Shown here in pieces: positions 12,300 to 23,294 of a stretch of 64,000 nt of DNA (position 1 is its first letter; the number at the start of each line of letters is the position of its first letter). The stretch is taken from the NCBI GenBank assembly GCA_003665825.1, contig QPFY01000002.1, positions 1,860,001 through 1,924,000 on the forward strand. The letters run 5' to 3'. Below the pieces are notes generated by a model that had not been told where the DNA came from, ran no database searches, and was given only the letters and a program-made list of their open reading frames with translations. Made by a program: the position numbers and the translations under genes. This DNA is from Microbotryum silenes-acaulis. Taxonomy: Eukaryota; Basidiomycota; Microbotryomycetes; Microbotryales; Microbotryaceae.

Positions 12300-13389
12300 C
12301 TGTAAAGTGACCGCCACCGTGGCAAGCTGGATCAGGGCCATGTTGAAGAAGACTTTGGAGGTCACGGTGTCGGCGATTTGCTAGGAAAGGGTGCGCGGGA
12401 GTACGCATGTGCTGTATCCCATATTTTCGTGAGGTACGGGTTAGGTGAGGGATAGGATTCTCGTTGAATATGGACAGACTTCGTGCATCATAGTCCTGCT
12501 TGTCGTAAGCCTGAAGCGCGGCGGCCCAGATCTCGAGCTCTTGCTTGAGCGACATGTCGGAATAGTGGCAACGAGGCAGATAAGGTACAGGCATTTGATG
12601 TGACATGACTTGAGACGAAACGTGGAAGTTGCTGGTGCCAATGCAGTGAGGTGGTCGGACCAGCGACCAGAGCTTGAGGATGATGACGAGGGCAAAAATG
12701 GCACGAACGGGCCGGGAGCTTCAGCCACAGCCACGCCACTCGACTCGACGAGTACTTGAGCATGGCTTATTTTCAATCGGGTGTCTCCAACTTCGCCAGT
12801 ATCGATTTTGAGCAAGCTCTGCAGTGATTGTGCGTAATTTTTGAGCTCTGCTCGTTATCGCTGGGGCTCAAAACAATCTCCCCAATGGTCTGGCTCGAGG
12901 CACCAGCAATCCTGGGCCGACTTTACAACGACAAAGCTTCGCACGGGGGATGGGAAGACGACGGATCGACGAAGATGAACAAAGTAAGAGTCAAGTTGCG
13001 ATACGAGAGTGTCACGAGAGCAATGGTGAGTGGGCCATCCAACTAATATGCTGAGCTGCCGGGATCTCACGAGCGGAATCCATCGCAGCTTTAAAGGCAA
13101 AAGAAGGCCCAGGCATCAGTGTCAAAACGGAAGAGCGGCATCGAGTAGAGCTGTAGAATTCCTGTCCCAGTCATCGTCGTCGACAATAGAGATCAAACCG
13201 CCTTCGACATCCTTGTACCTATGAGCGAGGGATAAAACGACTGTCAGGACAGGGGCATAGGCTTCGTTCGCAAGCGGTGAGGTAGGCTTGCGTCATCGAT
13301 AGACCGCTTGGAGCGTCGGATTTGGTCTTTACCCGCTCTAGGAATTGCTGGATGGTTATGTCGGGCTTGATGCTCTGACCGTACAAGGC
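12300..13389. pseudogene. Scrambled NoxR (p67phox-like) NADPH oxidase regulator
   Basis: Pieces of a fungal NADPH-oxidase regulatory subunit (TPR plus PB1) lie in alternating orientation. (1) Minus strand 12555 to about 12300: the N terminus, MSLKQELEIWAAALQAYDKQ, then IADTVTSKVFFNMALI; no GT donor exists where the intron between them should start. (2) Plus strand 12732-12824: a TPR segment with LDEYLSMAYFQSGVSNF. (3) Plus strand 12972-13025: first PB1 strands, NKVRVKLRYESVTRAM, ending at a GTGAGT donor. (4) Minus strand 13389-13292 and 13218-13122: the rest of PB1, KPDITIQQFLERVKTK, then YKDVEGGLISIVDDDDWD (OPCA motif), joined across a GC-AG intron. Most of the protein between TPR and PB1 is missing. 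The family is known from NoxR/NOX2-regulator proteins; the rearrangement history is my inference. Confidence 0.75.
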
Positions 13390-13727
13390 TGTGGGGAAGC
13401 GCGTCTAGCTGGTTCACATTCTCGCATGGTCGGGCCGAGGGCAAAGTAGAGATCCTGCTAGCGTAAAGCCATTTGTTCTGACACAAAACGCAATAAGCTA
13501 TTGTCTCGGCCCAAGTGAAATGTTGTTGCCCACCACAAGAGAGTGATTCCGAAGGAGGCGTGAAGCTTCAAAGTGGCATTGCGCAGCAAAAGACGAACGA
13601 ACCCTAGAGGCGCTAACAGGAGAGACAAATCCGTTTACTGGCTAAAATCATGTACAACACTGAAAAAAAGAGTCCCGGATTAAACCATCATCACAGCGGG
13701 AAAACCCAGAAACCATCCAAATCCCAA
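13390..13727. other. Intergenic between NoxR remains and PAL 3' end
   Basis: No gene recognised. Includes the presumed PAL 3' UTR. Confidence 0.4.
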
Positions 13728-16244
13728 TCACATCATCATCTCGACCAAGGTCTTGTTGATCCTGCCGGACTTGATGGCCTCGTAGATCTTGCTGACGCTC
13801 AAACCGATCGTCGCCTCTTTCTTGCCAAGGAAGACATCACCTCGTCGGGCCTTGACACCAAGGACCTCACGGACAAAGAGGTACAGCACCTTGGAGCGAC
13901 CGAGGTACTGCGTAGTGGGGTACGAGGTAGCGGACCAGTACGACTCGCGGATCTCGCGGGTCAAGGTGACGGCTTGCTCAGCGCCGGTCTTCTTCCACTC
14001 GGAAATCTTGGGGAGAGGGTTCTCCGTCGAGGAAGAGATCATCAAGGCATCGACGAGAATGGAAGTGACGTGATTGTAGGCATCAACCCATCGGGGAACC
14101 AAGTCGACCGAAGTCGTCGTCTCCAATCGGCGCCACATGGCACCGACAACCTTGACGCCGAGCACCTTGGCCGTCTTCTCGTCCAAAAGTCCACCAAAGG
14201 TCGAGCGCAGCGACTCGAGGATCATGGGGTTGAAACGCTCGCGGAAAGTGAACTCGAGATAGCGCAAATCGAGGGCCTGGAGAGCGCAGTACAAGTGGGT
14301 CGACATCAAAAGCGTCAAGACATCGTTGGCCTCGGCCGTCTTGCGGGCCGAGATGAGCGCGAGCGAGTTGATCGCCTGGTTCGACATCTCGGCGGGCTGA
14401 ACGTGGGTCGAGACGGGGTTGGCGAGGAAGCCGAGCTCGGAGGTGTAGGCTGCGGCCGCAATGTCGAGACCCTTAGTGTGGTAGCTCGTCGAAGGGTCCT
14501 CGGCGGCGAGACACGAGGGGAGACCGCGGTTCATCGAGCAGTTGACCAACTCGGTCATCTGGGTGTACGAACCCTTTCCGAACCATTGCAAAGCCAAACG
14601 AGTCTTCTCCATGGCAGCGGTTACACTCATGGCCTGGAAGTTTCCACCGTGATGGATCATGCCATTCTCGACATCGAGCAACGGGTTGTCGGTCGTCGAA
14701 TTGAGCTCGATCGCAAGACTGCGGTGGGCGACGATGATGTCCTCGACTGCGGGGCCAATGAACTGAGCCGAGCAGCGGAGAGGGTATCGGTCCTGGCGGA
14801 GAATGCCCTCGTCCTCGTCAGCGCGAACCTCTTCCTCGTGGTGGACGGCCAACTTGGATCCGGAGAGCATGGTGCGGATGTTGCGAGCGACCTGGACTTG
14901 GCCGGGGTGGGGGCGGCAGACGTCGTGGATGAAAGGGTCGAATGAGCCGGCATGCCCGACCATGGCCTCGACGGTCATCGCGGTCAAAGCTTGCGAGAGG
15001 AGGGCAAGGAAGTGCGAGTCGTTGAGCGCCATCGTCGCCATCGAAGCCGAGACGGCGGTACCGTTGACGAGACCGAGACCCTCTTTGGGGCCCAAGACGA
15101 CCTTCTCGATATTGTGCAACTTGAGCGCCTCGGGGGCGAACATGATCTCAGGCTTGCCGTTGATGCACGTCACAACCTTGATGTCTGGGTGACCGGTAAT
15201 GGCACCGGCGATGTAGGACAACTGGAGGGCAGGGAAGTGCGGTGGTCAGCCTCGAGCCCCTAACTGTCTCAAATAGGTCAGAGCCTATCAAGTAACTTAC
15301 GGGAGAGAGATCACCACTGGCGGAGATTGAACCCCTCAAAGGAACGACAGGGGTAATGTCCTGCTCGAGGAACTTAACGAGCGTCTCGAGTACCTCGATC
15401 CTGACGGCGGAGTGACCGCGCGTCAACGAGTTGACTCGGATGAGCATCGCACCGCGAACGACCTCGAGAGGGAGCGTATTTTCGAGACCGCGCCCGAGAG
15501 CAAATTGGTCGAAAGAGGTGGGGAGGACACCGCAGAGCTGGTGCTCGAGGAGGGAGATCTGAAGAGCGAGATGATCCTGGGTGCGCGTATCGGCGGACTG
15601 TGGGGTAACCGAGGGCTGGTCAGTTTTTCATCTTGGGAGGGATCGAGAATCGTGCGAGAAAACTAACCCCTCCGAAACCAGTCGTGACACCGTAGACAGA
15701 AGTGACGAGCTGTATAATGTGAGATCACGAGGCATGAGAGCGGCAAGTTAGCGTCTGTTGGCTTCAAGAGGTAGGTAGCACCAGCCGAAGAACGCGGGCT
15801 GCAAGGGAAGAAAACGCTGACTAGGACACTGACCTTGGACTTGAGGAAGTCAACACTGTCCTTGATTCTCTTCTCGGCGGCTTCATAGTCGATCGCAACG
15901 TTGGCGTGCCTCCTCGAGGCGGCGACGACTTCGCCCAAAGTTAATCGGTAGCCGTTGAGCTTGATAGTCGCCTCGGAAGTTGTGACGGCGCTATCCCGAG
16001 CAAGCAAGTCGGCAGCGAGGACAAGTTGAACGGCGGGGGAAGTGGGGGTGGTGGGCGCAAGAGAAGGCGACAAAGGAGGAGTGGCTTGAGGGGTGTGGCC
16101 GTCGAGCTGGAATGCCGAAGGGACGGGGGTGGTGAGTGACTGGGTGAGCAGGGCCGCGCCCGACTTTTCCGGAGCGCGCTCGGAAGTCAGCAAGTCCGAA
16201 GCAACGCCGGACTGCATCGCGTTGGTGTTGGGGATCATGGGCAT
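13728..16244 (-). CDS. PAL: Phenylalanine ammonia-lyase
   Basis: Deaminates L-phenylalanine (probably also L-tyrosine) to trans-cinnamate and ammonia; in red yeasts this lets aromatic amino acids serve as carbon and nitrogen source. Model: complement of 13728-15221, 15301-15597, 15668-15709, 15834-16244; four exons including one of 42 nt; 2244 nt, 747 aa. Visible: the Ala-Ser-Gly triad (SISASGDLSP) that forms the MIO cofactor; YGVTTGFGG with the catalytic Tyr; the substrate-selectivity loop LLEHQLCGVLP, where His-Gln is the fungal PAL/TAL type; NGTAVSASMA; and the C-terminal VFLGKKEATIG block. The N terminus is about 25 residues longer than I would expect and is low complexity. It ends in KTLVEMMM. 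The antisense strand is open over much of the last exon, which I take as a codon-bias shadow. Confidence 0.97.
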
Positions 16245-18078
16245 CTTGGATCAGGTATGGTGTGTGGGAGAGGCACACGTAAGAAGCTGCTGAAGATGTG
16301 GTGGGATGAAAGAGAAGAGAGAAGAGAGGAAAAGAGAGGAACAGCGATCGGATCGTGGTCGATGCCTCGACGATAGGTCATTCGGCGTCAGCAGGCATGC
16401 GCACGTCGCGTCCGTGACCGCGTGCAACGGCAAGCCGTCGCCGCCATCGATAGCGGCATGCCGTCTCGCGCGCTCAATTGCTGCTTGGCGGCGGGCGATT
16501 ATCAATCTCAGACAGACGTGTCAAACGGAAGTTGCTGAAAAGCAGACATTCGACCTTCTGCGGAAGCCGAAACGTGCCGACTTCGATGCCGCGGCGTTTC
16601 TATCCGCGCCGGCGACGGCGTGCCGCTCTTCCCCACTGCATTTGGTCCAGCTACTAATCGTCGAGCCCTGGCTCAGTGACTGCACACCAACACTAAACAT
16701 GGTGACACGTCACAGTATCGTGTCCTGCCGATCTTGCTGCAGCTAATTATGCTCAGACTCGATCACCCGAGCTGTCAACGGTCACGTGCGGATGCCCGTT
16801 CGGACAAGGTCCGAGCGCACAGCAACGTAGACCGCAACTCCGATGGCACACAGAAGGTGGGGGCCGGGGAGCTTCTTGGATGCTAACCCCACTGTGCGTG
16901 TCTGATGCAATCTACCTCGACCAAACAAAGCGATTTAATCCAGTCACAGAGCCCAACCCGTGGGAATGCTGCATCCCACCATCTGCTTTCGAGCCTGTCG
17001 CGCCATCCTTGAAGTCTTTCCATCCCCAGCGACCTTAAGCTTGAACCTGGCCCTTGACTTGACCATGTCCAACAACGATGACGGCGGCGCAGACGACGAC
17101 GGCGACGATGACGATGACGATGACGGCAACGTTCCATAAACAGCACTCACCTCTTTCTTTTTGATGACTGTGAAGGTTTCGGATAGGGGCCAGATGATGT
17201 CAGCGATGATCCACAGCCGGCTGGGGCGTAGCCTGACGATGATGAACTACAACGTAGATTCCGTCAATCGACATCGTTCCGACAAAGACCGAAAGTTACT
17301 GACACCACTTCGGCCCTGCCCGTCATCTTGTTCGAGAAGAAAGGTGGCTGTGAAAGGTCGCTCGAGTGTCCGTCATCGAACGGCATGAAAGGGGTCAGTG
17401 GTGGGTCGCACCCAGCCCCGCGCTGGGGGGCTCACCTGCAGCCTGAGGAGGAGTGCAGACACCCCCGTTGACTTTGGGGTGGTGACGATGTTAAAAATTC
17501 GATGCGGCGAGGACGTCATGATCGAGGGTGACGTGTATGCTATGGCTGTAGGTGTAGCTCGAGGATTGGAAGCGGCGGCCTGGTCTCTGAGCTCTGAGCC
17601 CGGCCGATAATGGTGGTACGAGCCGTCTTAGGAGTAGTACTTGTACCTAAAATCGCAAGACAAAGTTCATGTTCCAGAGGTGAAAAGAGGTTGGAATCGG
17701 AGTGATGATCGTGCGGCAACTTCAAGTGGGCTGGCCCCCCACTCAGCAGCAGGCTGTGCAGCCTGCCGGCGCATCGCCCAGCGCGCCTGCGCGCTCGCGG
17801 GCAGTGGACCAGCAAACAAGCCATTAGTGACACCTCGCACGGAGTTTCACTTTCACCTTATCCGAGGCGAAGTTAGACTTTCGTGTTGCATTCTCCAAGG
17901 CACCCATCATCAGCCCAACCCCGATTTTTTAGCCTGCTTCGTCAGCGCCAGCCCTGATTTTCTACTAGCCGGCCCGGCTTCTCGCACAGCCGAGCGGTTC
18001 AAAGGACTGGGACTCCGATCGCCCACACCGGCCCTGCTCTCTTTTCGAGCTCTTCCTCATCGCATCTTGCACGCCATC
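16245..18078. other. Intergenic between divergent PAL and SDR genes
   Basis: 1.8 kb shared by two divergently transcribed genes, so it should hold both promoters. A purine-rich run (about 16306-16350) lies just upstream of the PAL start. One weak candidate small gene (complement 17151-17519) is listed separately. Nothing else was recognised. Confidence 0.5.
17151..17519 (-). CDS. Possible small unknown protein gene (uncertain)
   Basis: A splice-consistent chain on the minus strand: 17519-17436 (starts MTSSPHRIFNIVTTPKS), 17347-17306, 17246-17151 (contains LWIIADIIWPLSETFTV, hydrophobic), each phase 0 with GT...AG borders. Downstream the frame may read on into a serine-rich tail (to about 16944) or splice again; I could not decide. 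No family is recognised. It may be spurious and is given only because the frame and splice signals agree over three exons. Confidence 0.28.
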
Positions 18079-19488
18079 ATGACTTCACCTGTGAGTGCCC
18101 ATTGATGCCTTAGTGTTTTGATGTTAGTATACTTAGTCTTAAGAGGTTGGCCCACAGCAATTGCAAGCAGTCAAGCTGTTCAATGTGTCCGGCCGCAAGG
18201 CTTTGGTGACCGGCGGAGGCAGTGGGTGAGTGTCTTGAGCTTACGTCGAGACTACAGGACCGATGTGCTGCTTACAGGAATATGGTGTTCTAACAAATTC
18301 TATCAATCACCGTGCAGGTTGGGTGAAATGATGGCCACTGCCCTCTGCCAAGGTGGTGCTCATGTGTAAGCTTCGGTGCCTGGGCTGGGCTTCGAGCTGA
18401 TCCCGAGCCCGCGAGCTCCGCATGCATTACCTACAATAGATGCGGGGCAACTACTACCACGTTACTAACATTAGTCTCAAAACTCTACAGCTACATCGCT
18501 AGTCGCAAGGAGGGCCAACTCAAGGCGGTAAGCTCTCCTGCCTATCTTGCTGATCTCCAATGTGGGGCTGCCGCTGACGCTGTCCTGGGCCTTTCCCACT
18601 TGACCGATTCCAGGTCGCGGACCGATTGACCAGGGAGGGACCGGGAAAATGCGAATACATTATCGCCGACGTTGGCTCCAAGGAAGGCTGCCTCAAGCTC
18701 GTTGCCGAGGTTGAGAAGCGAACCCCCGTTCTCCACATCGTCAGTCCAAACCGAGTTCGTCGCAGACTCTGCGAGGCGCATCGCTCAAACCAACCCAACC
18801 CTTGGATCTGAGCAGCTCGTCAACAACTCCGGTACGACCTGGGGTGCTCCTTTCCTCGACTTCCCCGAAAAGGAAGGATGGGACAGGATCCTTGCGACCA
18901 ATGTCAAGGCGATCTACTGGCTCTCGGCGCATCTTTCGCCCTTGTTGGCCAAGGAAGCGACGACGACCATGCCCGGTCGCATCGTCAACATCACTTCGGT
19001 CGCGGGCCTATCGCCCATCGCCGAAGGCACTGGTCTGTCCGATGCCAGCATGGTGTTGCACTCTTACAATACCTCCAAAGCGGCTGCCAACTCCCTTACC
19101 CAATCGCTCGCCGTTTCGCTCGGCCCCAAATTCATGTGAGCCTTCCTTATCTTTAGTGGAGATCTCTCGAGTGACTGACTGTATTTTTATCTCATTCTGA
19201 TATTATCGTTTGTCCGATCCTCGCAGCACCGTCAACGCCATTGCGCCTGGTGTCTACCCGTCCAAGATGACTGCGCACGGTCTGAAGAACGACAAGGACA
19301 ACATGCTTGCCAGTAGTCAACCCATGGGCCGCATCGGTATGCCCGAGGACATGGCAGGGCTCCTTCTGTTCCTCGTCAGTAGGGCAGGTTCACACACGAG
19401 CGGCGCCGTCATTACGACCGATGGTGGAGCGCTTATCGCTGGCCGAGGCTACACCAAGGCTAGGCAGGAGGCGAGTAGCAAGTTGTGA
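18079..19488 (+). CDS. Short-chain dehydrogenase/reductase, RhlG-like
   Basis: NAD(P)H-dependent classical SDR, likely a 3-oxoacyl or sugar-alcohol reductase; substrate unknown. Model: 18079-18090, 18158-18225, 18318-18365, 18491-18527, 18614-18739, 18816-19135, 19227-19488; seven exons, 873 nt, 290 aa. The first exon codes only MTSP. Visible: TGGGSGLGE cofactor loop; NNSGTTWGAPFLDFPE (NNAG-type motif with Ser for Ala); NITSVAG with the catalytic Ser; SYNTSK with catalytic Tyr and Lys; and a C-terminal ITTDGG block. The TTWGAP stretch is characteristic of the RhlG group as I recall it. Divergent from PAL, but nothing in the sequence links the two functionally. Confidence 0.92.
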
Positions 19489-20026
19489 GGCAAGAAATCG
19501 AGCAATGTAATATCTGGGTAGCATCCCTTGTCCGTGTCTCCCCTGCAAATATCTTAGGTGTTGTGTTGCGTCAACGAACCAACCAGCCCCCCGGAGCTAG
19601 ACTTGATGCGAGAAAGAACTCCAATGGAACCAGGGACAGACGCCCTTCGAGGTCTCTACGCTTACAACAACACAATTGTCTACACAAAGAACGAACCGCA
19701 ACATATACTGCGCGGGATATATATAAAGACTATGCTATAGTGTATGCTCATGCGGGGTTGTATTAGAAATGCGATACATCCTTGAGTCTCCATCGAGCCA
19801 ACAAACTCGTCCACGTCCGGCCCTGGCCCTCCATACCCCGCCCCGCCCAGTTCCGCTGCACGGGTTCCTCGCCCGTCTCGTTCGGCACAGTCGCTCCTAC
19901 CGGCGGCGCGGGCGCGGGTATCGGTGCATCCATGGGTGCTGGTGGGTCCACCCCGGACTCGGTCGTGGTCGCATCTTCAGAATCGTCGGCTGCCAATTGC
20001 GTACCACCATCAGCTTCGAATCCGGC
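19489..20026. other. Intergenic between convergent genes
   Basis: About 540 bp between the SDR stop and the stop of the seven-TM gene, both 3' ends. Contains an AT-rich run near 19710-19735. No gene seen. Confidence 0.6.
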
Positions 20027-21986
20027 TCAGCGTCTGTCGGGTCGGAACTCACCGTCGCGTTGAGTTCCAGCGGCTTGCCTCATCTCTCCTCGTTCCCGCT
20101 TCCCCCGCAACATAAGCGCCCTAAGTCCCCAACCCCTACGTACATCGTCGGGCAGCCTGGGTGGTAATGCGGCTCGGGCCACAGCTGCTTCGTCGTGGGC
20201 GTCTCGAAGGCGCATGAAGAAGGGCGAGAGCCATGCAACAACGGGCGAGTAGAAGTGGTGTGAGGGCGGCGGTGTCGAACCGGATGAATCCGAGGCCTCT
20301 GAGCTGGGCGCAGGGCGTCGACCTGACCGTGATCCAGCAGGTCGGGGTGCGCCGTTGGGCGCGGTGGCTGTTGCTGGCGCAGCATTCGTCCCATTCGAAG
20401 CGTTCGGCCCCAGCTCCTGAAGTTCAATCTCCTCAGTCGTGTTCTGCCGGCTAGGTCGCATCGGCCGTCGTCTCAAGGATATGGGACCCGAACCCGCTGA
20501 GCCAAGCACAGATCCGCCGCCTTCGCGCTTGTCGATTCGCTCCTTCGCCTCCCGCTTGCGCAACTTGGCCTCGGCGCGCTTCTTCTTCTTTGCTTCCCTT
20601 CGTTCCACGTCCTCGGCTTCCCCAGTCCACATCCCAGCGCCTACCCACCACCAAAATCCAACCCATGACTGCCACAGCAGAACACAGTCAATGACGGCAG
20701 GTAGCCATCGCATCCTGTCCTCCTTAATTTCGATAAAATTGACAGCGACGCCTAAGACCCCCAAGATCATAGCCACCGATCCGAACGTGGCCGTCCCTCC
20801 TTCGGCACGCCATGCCCGTGATCGGTTCAATGTCAAGCCCCAAACAAAAAGAGCGAAGGTGTAGAGTAGAGTAAGTGAAGAGTTGCACGTGTTGCGGATC
20901 GCATCGCCGAGATCGTTGACGGCGGGGTGGGGTGAGAGTGTGGTAAAGTGAAGGCCGGCAGTAGCGACGGCCAGGGGACCTGTGTGACGACAACGTAGGA
21001 ACAACACGGTCAGAGACGGCAACCCAGGCAGGAAAATAGGCAAATCCCAATCGACGTACCAAGAAGACCCAGGATGAGCTTGGCCTCGAGTTCGGAGGGG
21101 AAGAGCATGGTCAAGAACTGGATGTGGGTCAAGTGAACCAGCATCGCTGCTAGAGCTTGCAGCAGCAGCCAGGCCCCTCGCTCGCCTTCATTCCATATCG
21201 ACGGTGGTATCAAGACTTCGACTGTGAAATCCCGCTGACGGTTGCATCAGCCGATCTAATCCTTCCAAGTACCGCACGCGGAGCGAAGAAAGGGGGCACG
21301 CACTGTAGTCGAACGTCCACGGCTCGGTGCGCCCTGTCCGCCTGAGTGTATGCATAACGACTTCGAGCTCTGCTGCGACGTTGATAAGGCAAACGACGAC
21401 CGCGGAGATCTGGGAGTGTACGGTGGAACGTGATCAGGTACCCCTGCAAGAATTCGCCATTGCGGAGCCAGCGACCGACCTGGAGAGAGTAGTTGAGCTT
21501 GGACAGCGGCATGTGGTATCGGACCGTGAAGAGCAAGTGCACGAGCAGCATGCCCAACAGGGCCACGGTGACACTAAGGACGATGAGCTGTACCGGCATC
21601 GAGTAGGTGAATGCGGGCAAGGCGTCTGTTGTAACGCAAAGAATGTGCCAACAACAGCGATGCACGCAGGCATGGGTCAGCTCATGAGGGTCAAGCAGGC
21701 AGCGAGGCCGTCGTCCGCTCGGGCCGCGACAACTCCTGCTTTGGGGTGGGGAGAGAGGCATCCCCGCGCAAACTGACCAATCAGAGGATTGATCGAGTCG
21801 TCGACGCCATCGGTCTCCCGTCGTAGGACGGCCGCGCTGCACGCCATAGAAGCACACGTCGTCAAGGTCAGTCATCTTTCGTAGCGCAGGTCCACGGCGA
21901 TGGTCGTCACGAGGGGCTTACGCGCTGCACCGATCGATCCGAGCCACAAATAGCGCGGCCGCGGTGGCGGCGCCTCGAGGGAGCAT
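20027..21986 (-). CDS. Orphan seven-transmembrane protein
   Basis: Model: complement of 20027-20979, 21060-21221, 21304-21409, 21480-21625, 21778-21836, 21922-21986; six exons, 1491 nt, 496 aa; all phases agree. After a short N-terminal segment I count seven hydrophobic spans: VQLIVLSVTVALLGMLLV; ISAVVVCLINVAAELEVV; GAWLLLQALAAMLVHL; AKLILGLLGPLAVATAGL; SSLTLLYTFALFVWGL; FGSVAMILGVLGVAVNF; and AVIDCVLLWQSWVGFWWW. The last is followed by a long Lys/Arg-rich, then low-complexity, tail of about 170 residues, presumably cytosolic. I do not recognise the family; seven spans with a basic tail suggest a receptor-like or sensor topology but no GPCR motif is visible. Start taken at the first ATG giving an in-phase spliced N terminus (MLPRGAATAAALF). 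Confidence 0.75.
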
Positions 21987-23294
21987 CCTCAGCGGCACTC
22001 CCTATCGTCGTCTGCGTCACCAGAGGAACGGGGTACGGTCACAGCAGGTGCCAGGGACCCTCCGGAGAGTACACCCAGCGGGTAGTACGGCGGGGTCGGC
22101 GGGTCGAATGAGGTGGGCACCCAGTCAGCCGAGGTTCAGCGTCAGCGGGACGCGCTCGTGAGAAGGGGCGGTGGTGGTGGTCGAGGTCGACTTGGACCCG
22201 GACGAGTGAAGCGACCACGGCACAGTGTGCAACCGCGGGCCTCGCCAAGGGGTCGGGGCAACGTGTGAGCAGTGACCAGGCGGTCGGCACAGCGTAAGGT
22301 GGTAGGTAGCGAAGAGGTTGCACTGGAAAGGTGGTAGCTACACGTATCGCTGCCGCGGGTGATACATGCACAATCATCTCGGGCCTCGGGGGCTCGAAAC
22401 GGCGCTGGCCAACTGCAAAAGCGCAGCCGCATACACGCGCCGGCCATTGAGCCAATTTCGACTCGCATGGGCGCTGTCGCCGGCTGTCGCAGCGTTGCTA
22501 AAATAGGGTCTAGAACTACCGAGCGCACGATCCAAGTTCCGGCCCGTCGGCAGGCGAATCGACGATATCCGAGCGTTCCACCACCGCTACCTTGAGTGAG
22601 GTCATTGCCTTCCTCAAGAAATCGGTTCACACTTTCTCGTTAGGGCCGAGGTAGCCTTGGATGGCCGACGAAGGGTGCACAGGGTAGCAACAAGATCAGT
22701 GGCCTTCGGGAGCTTTCGGTCGGCGGGAAAACTTGGCTCGCATTCATATGCAAACCGAGATGCTCGATTGGTAGGCATGGTAGATGCTTTTAAGGTGAAG
22801 CCCTTCAATATTGTGTGGTAGGTCATTAATCACTTCGGTAGCCGGCCCTAGCCAGTGATCCCCATAAGCATGATGCAGCGCGACGACTCGGAGCAATATT
22901 TTAGATTGACTTCAATCAATCGAGCGTACGCGTGCGAACCTCGAGAGTCGACAGGGTTCTTGGTGTACGTGCATATTCAGACCGTACGTCGAGCGATCTG
23001 CACAAACCACCACGAAAAGGAAACCAGCTCTAACAGAATCTCCATATCCAATCTTGAGCTCGAAAGCGACTCCATGAGCAAATTAACCCCAACCTTCGCT
23101 GGAACGTGGACTTACGCGGACTTTGGTAGACTTTGGTCACGTGCCTCGGAGCGCCTGCGACGGACTCGGAGTGACCGCGCACTTTGCGCTGCGACTCCTG
23201 ACTCCCCAACCTGCAACTCACTCGACAGCGCTCGAGCCACAGCCGTTTCGACTTGCTCTTGACACCTGCTTTACTCGCCCAGTAAAGAGGCTCG
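21987..23294. other. Intergenic between divergent genes
   Basis: 1.3 kb between the start of the seven-TM gene (-) and the arrestin gene (+). Holds a CACGTG at about 23137-23144, roughly 150 bp upstream of the arrestin start. No gene recognised. Confidence 0.5.

Noticed and set aside
13650..14945. 431-codon open frame antisense to PAL, continuing in another frame to 15263
   Set aside because: It lies wholly opposite the highly conserved PAL exon, is biased in composition and has no domain; open antisense frames are expected from GC-rich codon usage.
13728..19488. PAL and the RhlG-like SDR as a biosynthetic cluster
   Set aside because: Two divergent genes 1.8 kb apart are not enough; no transporter, oxygenase or regulator of a phenylpropanoid pathway lies beside them.
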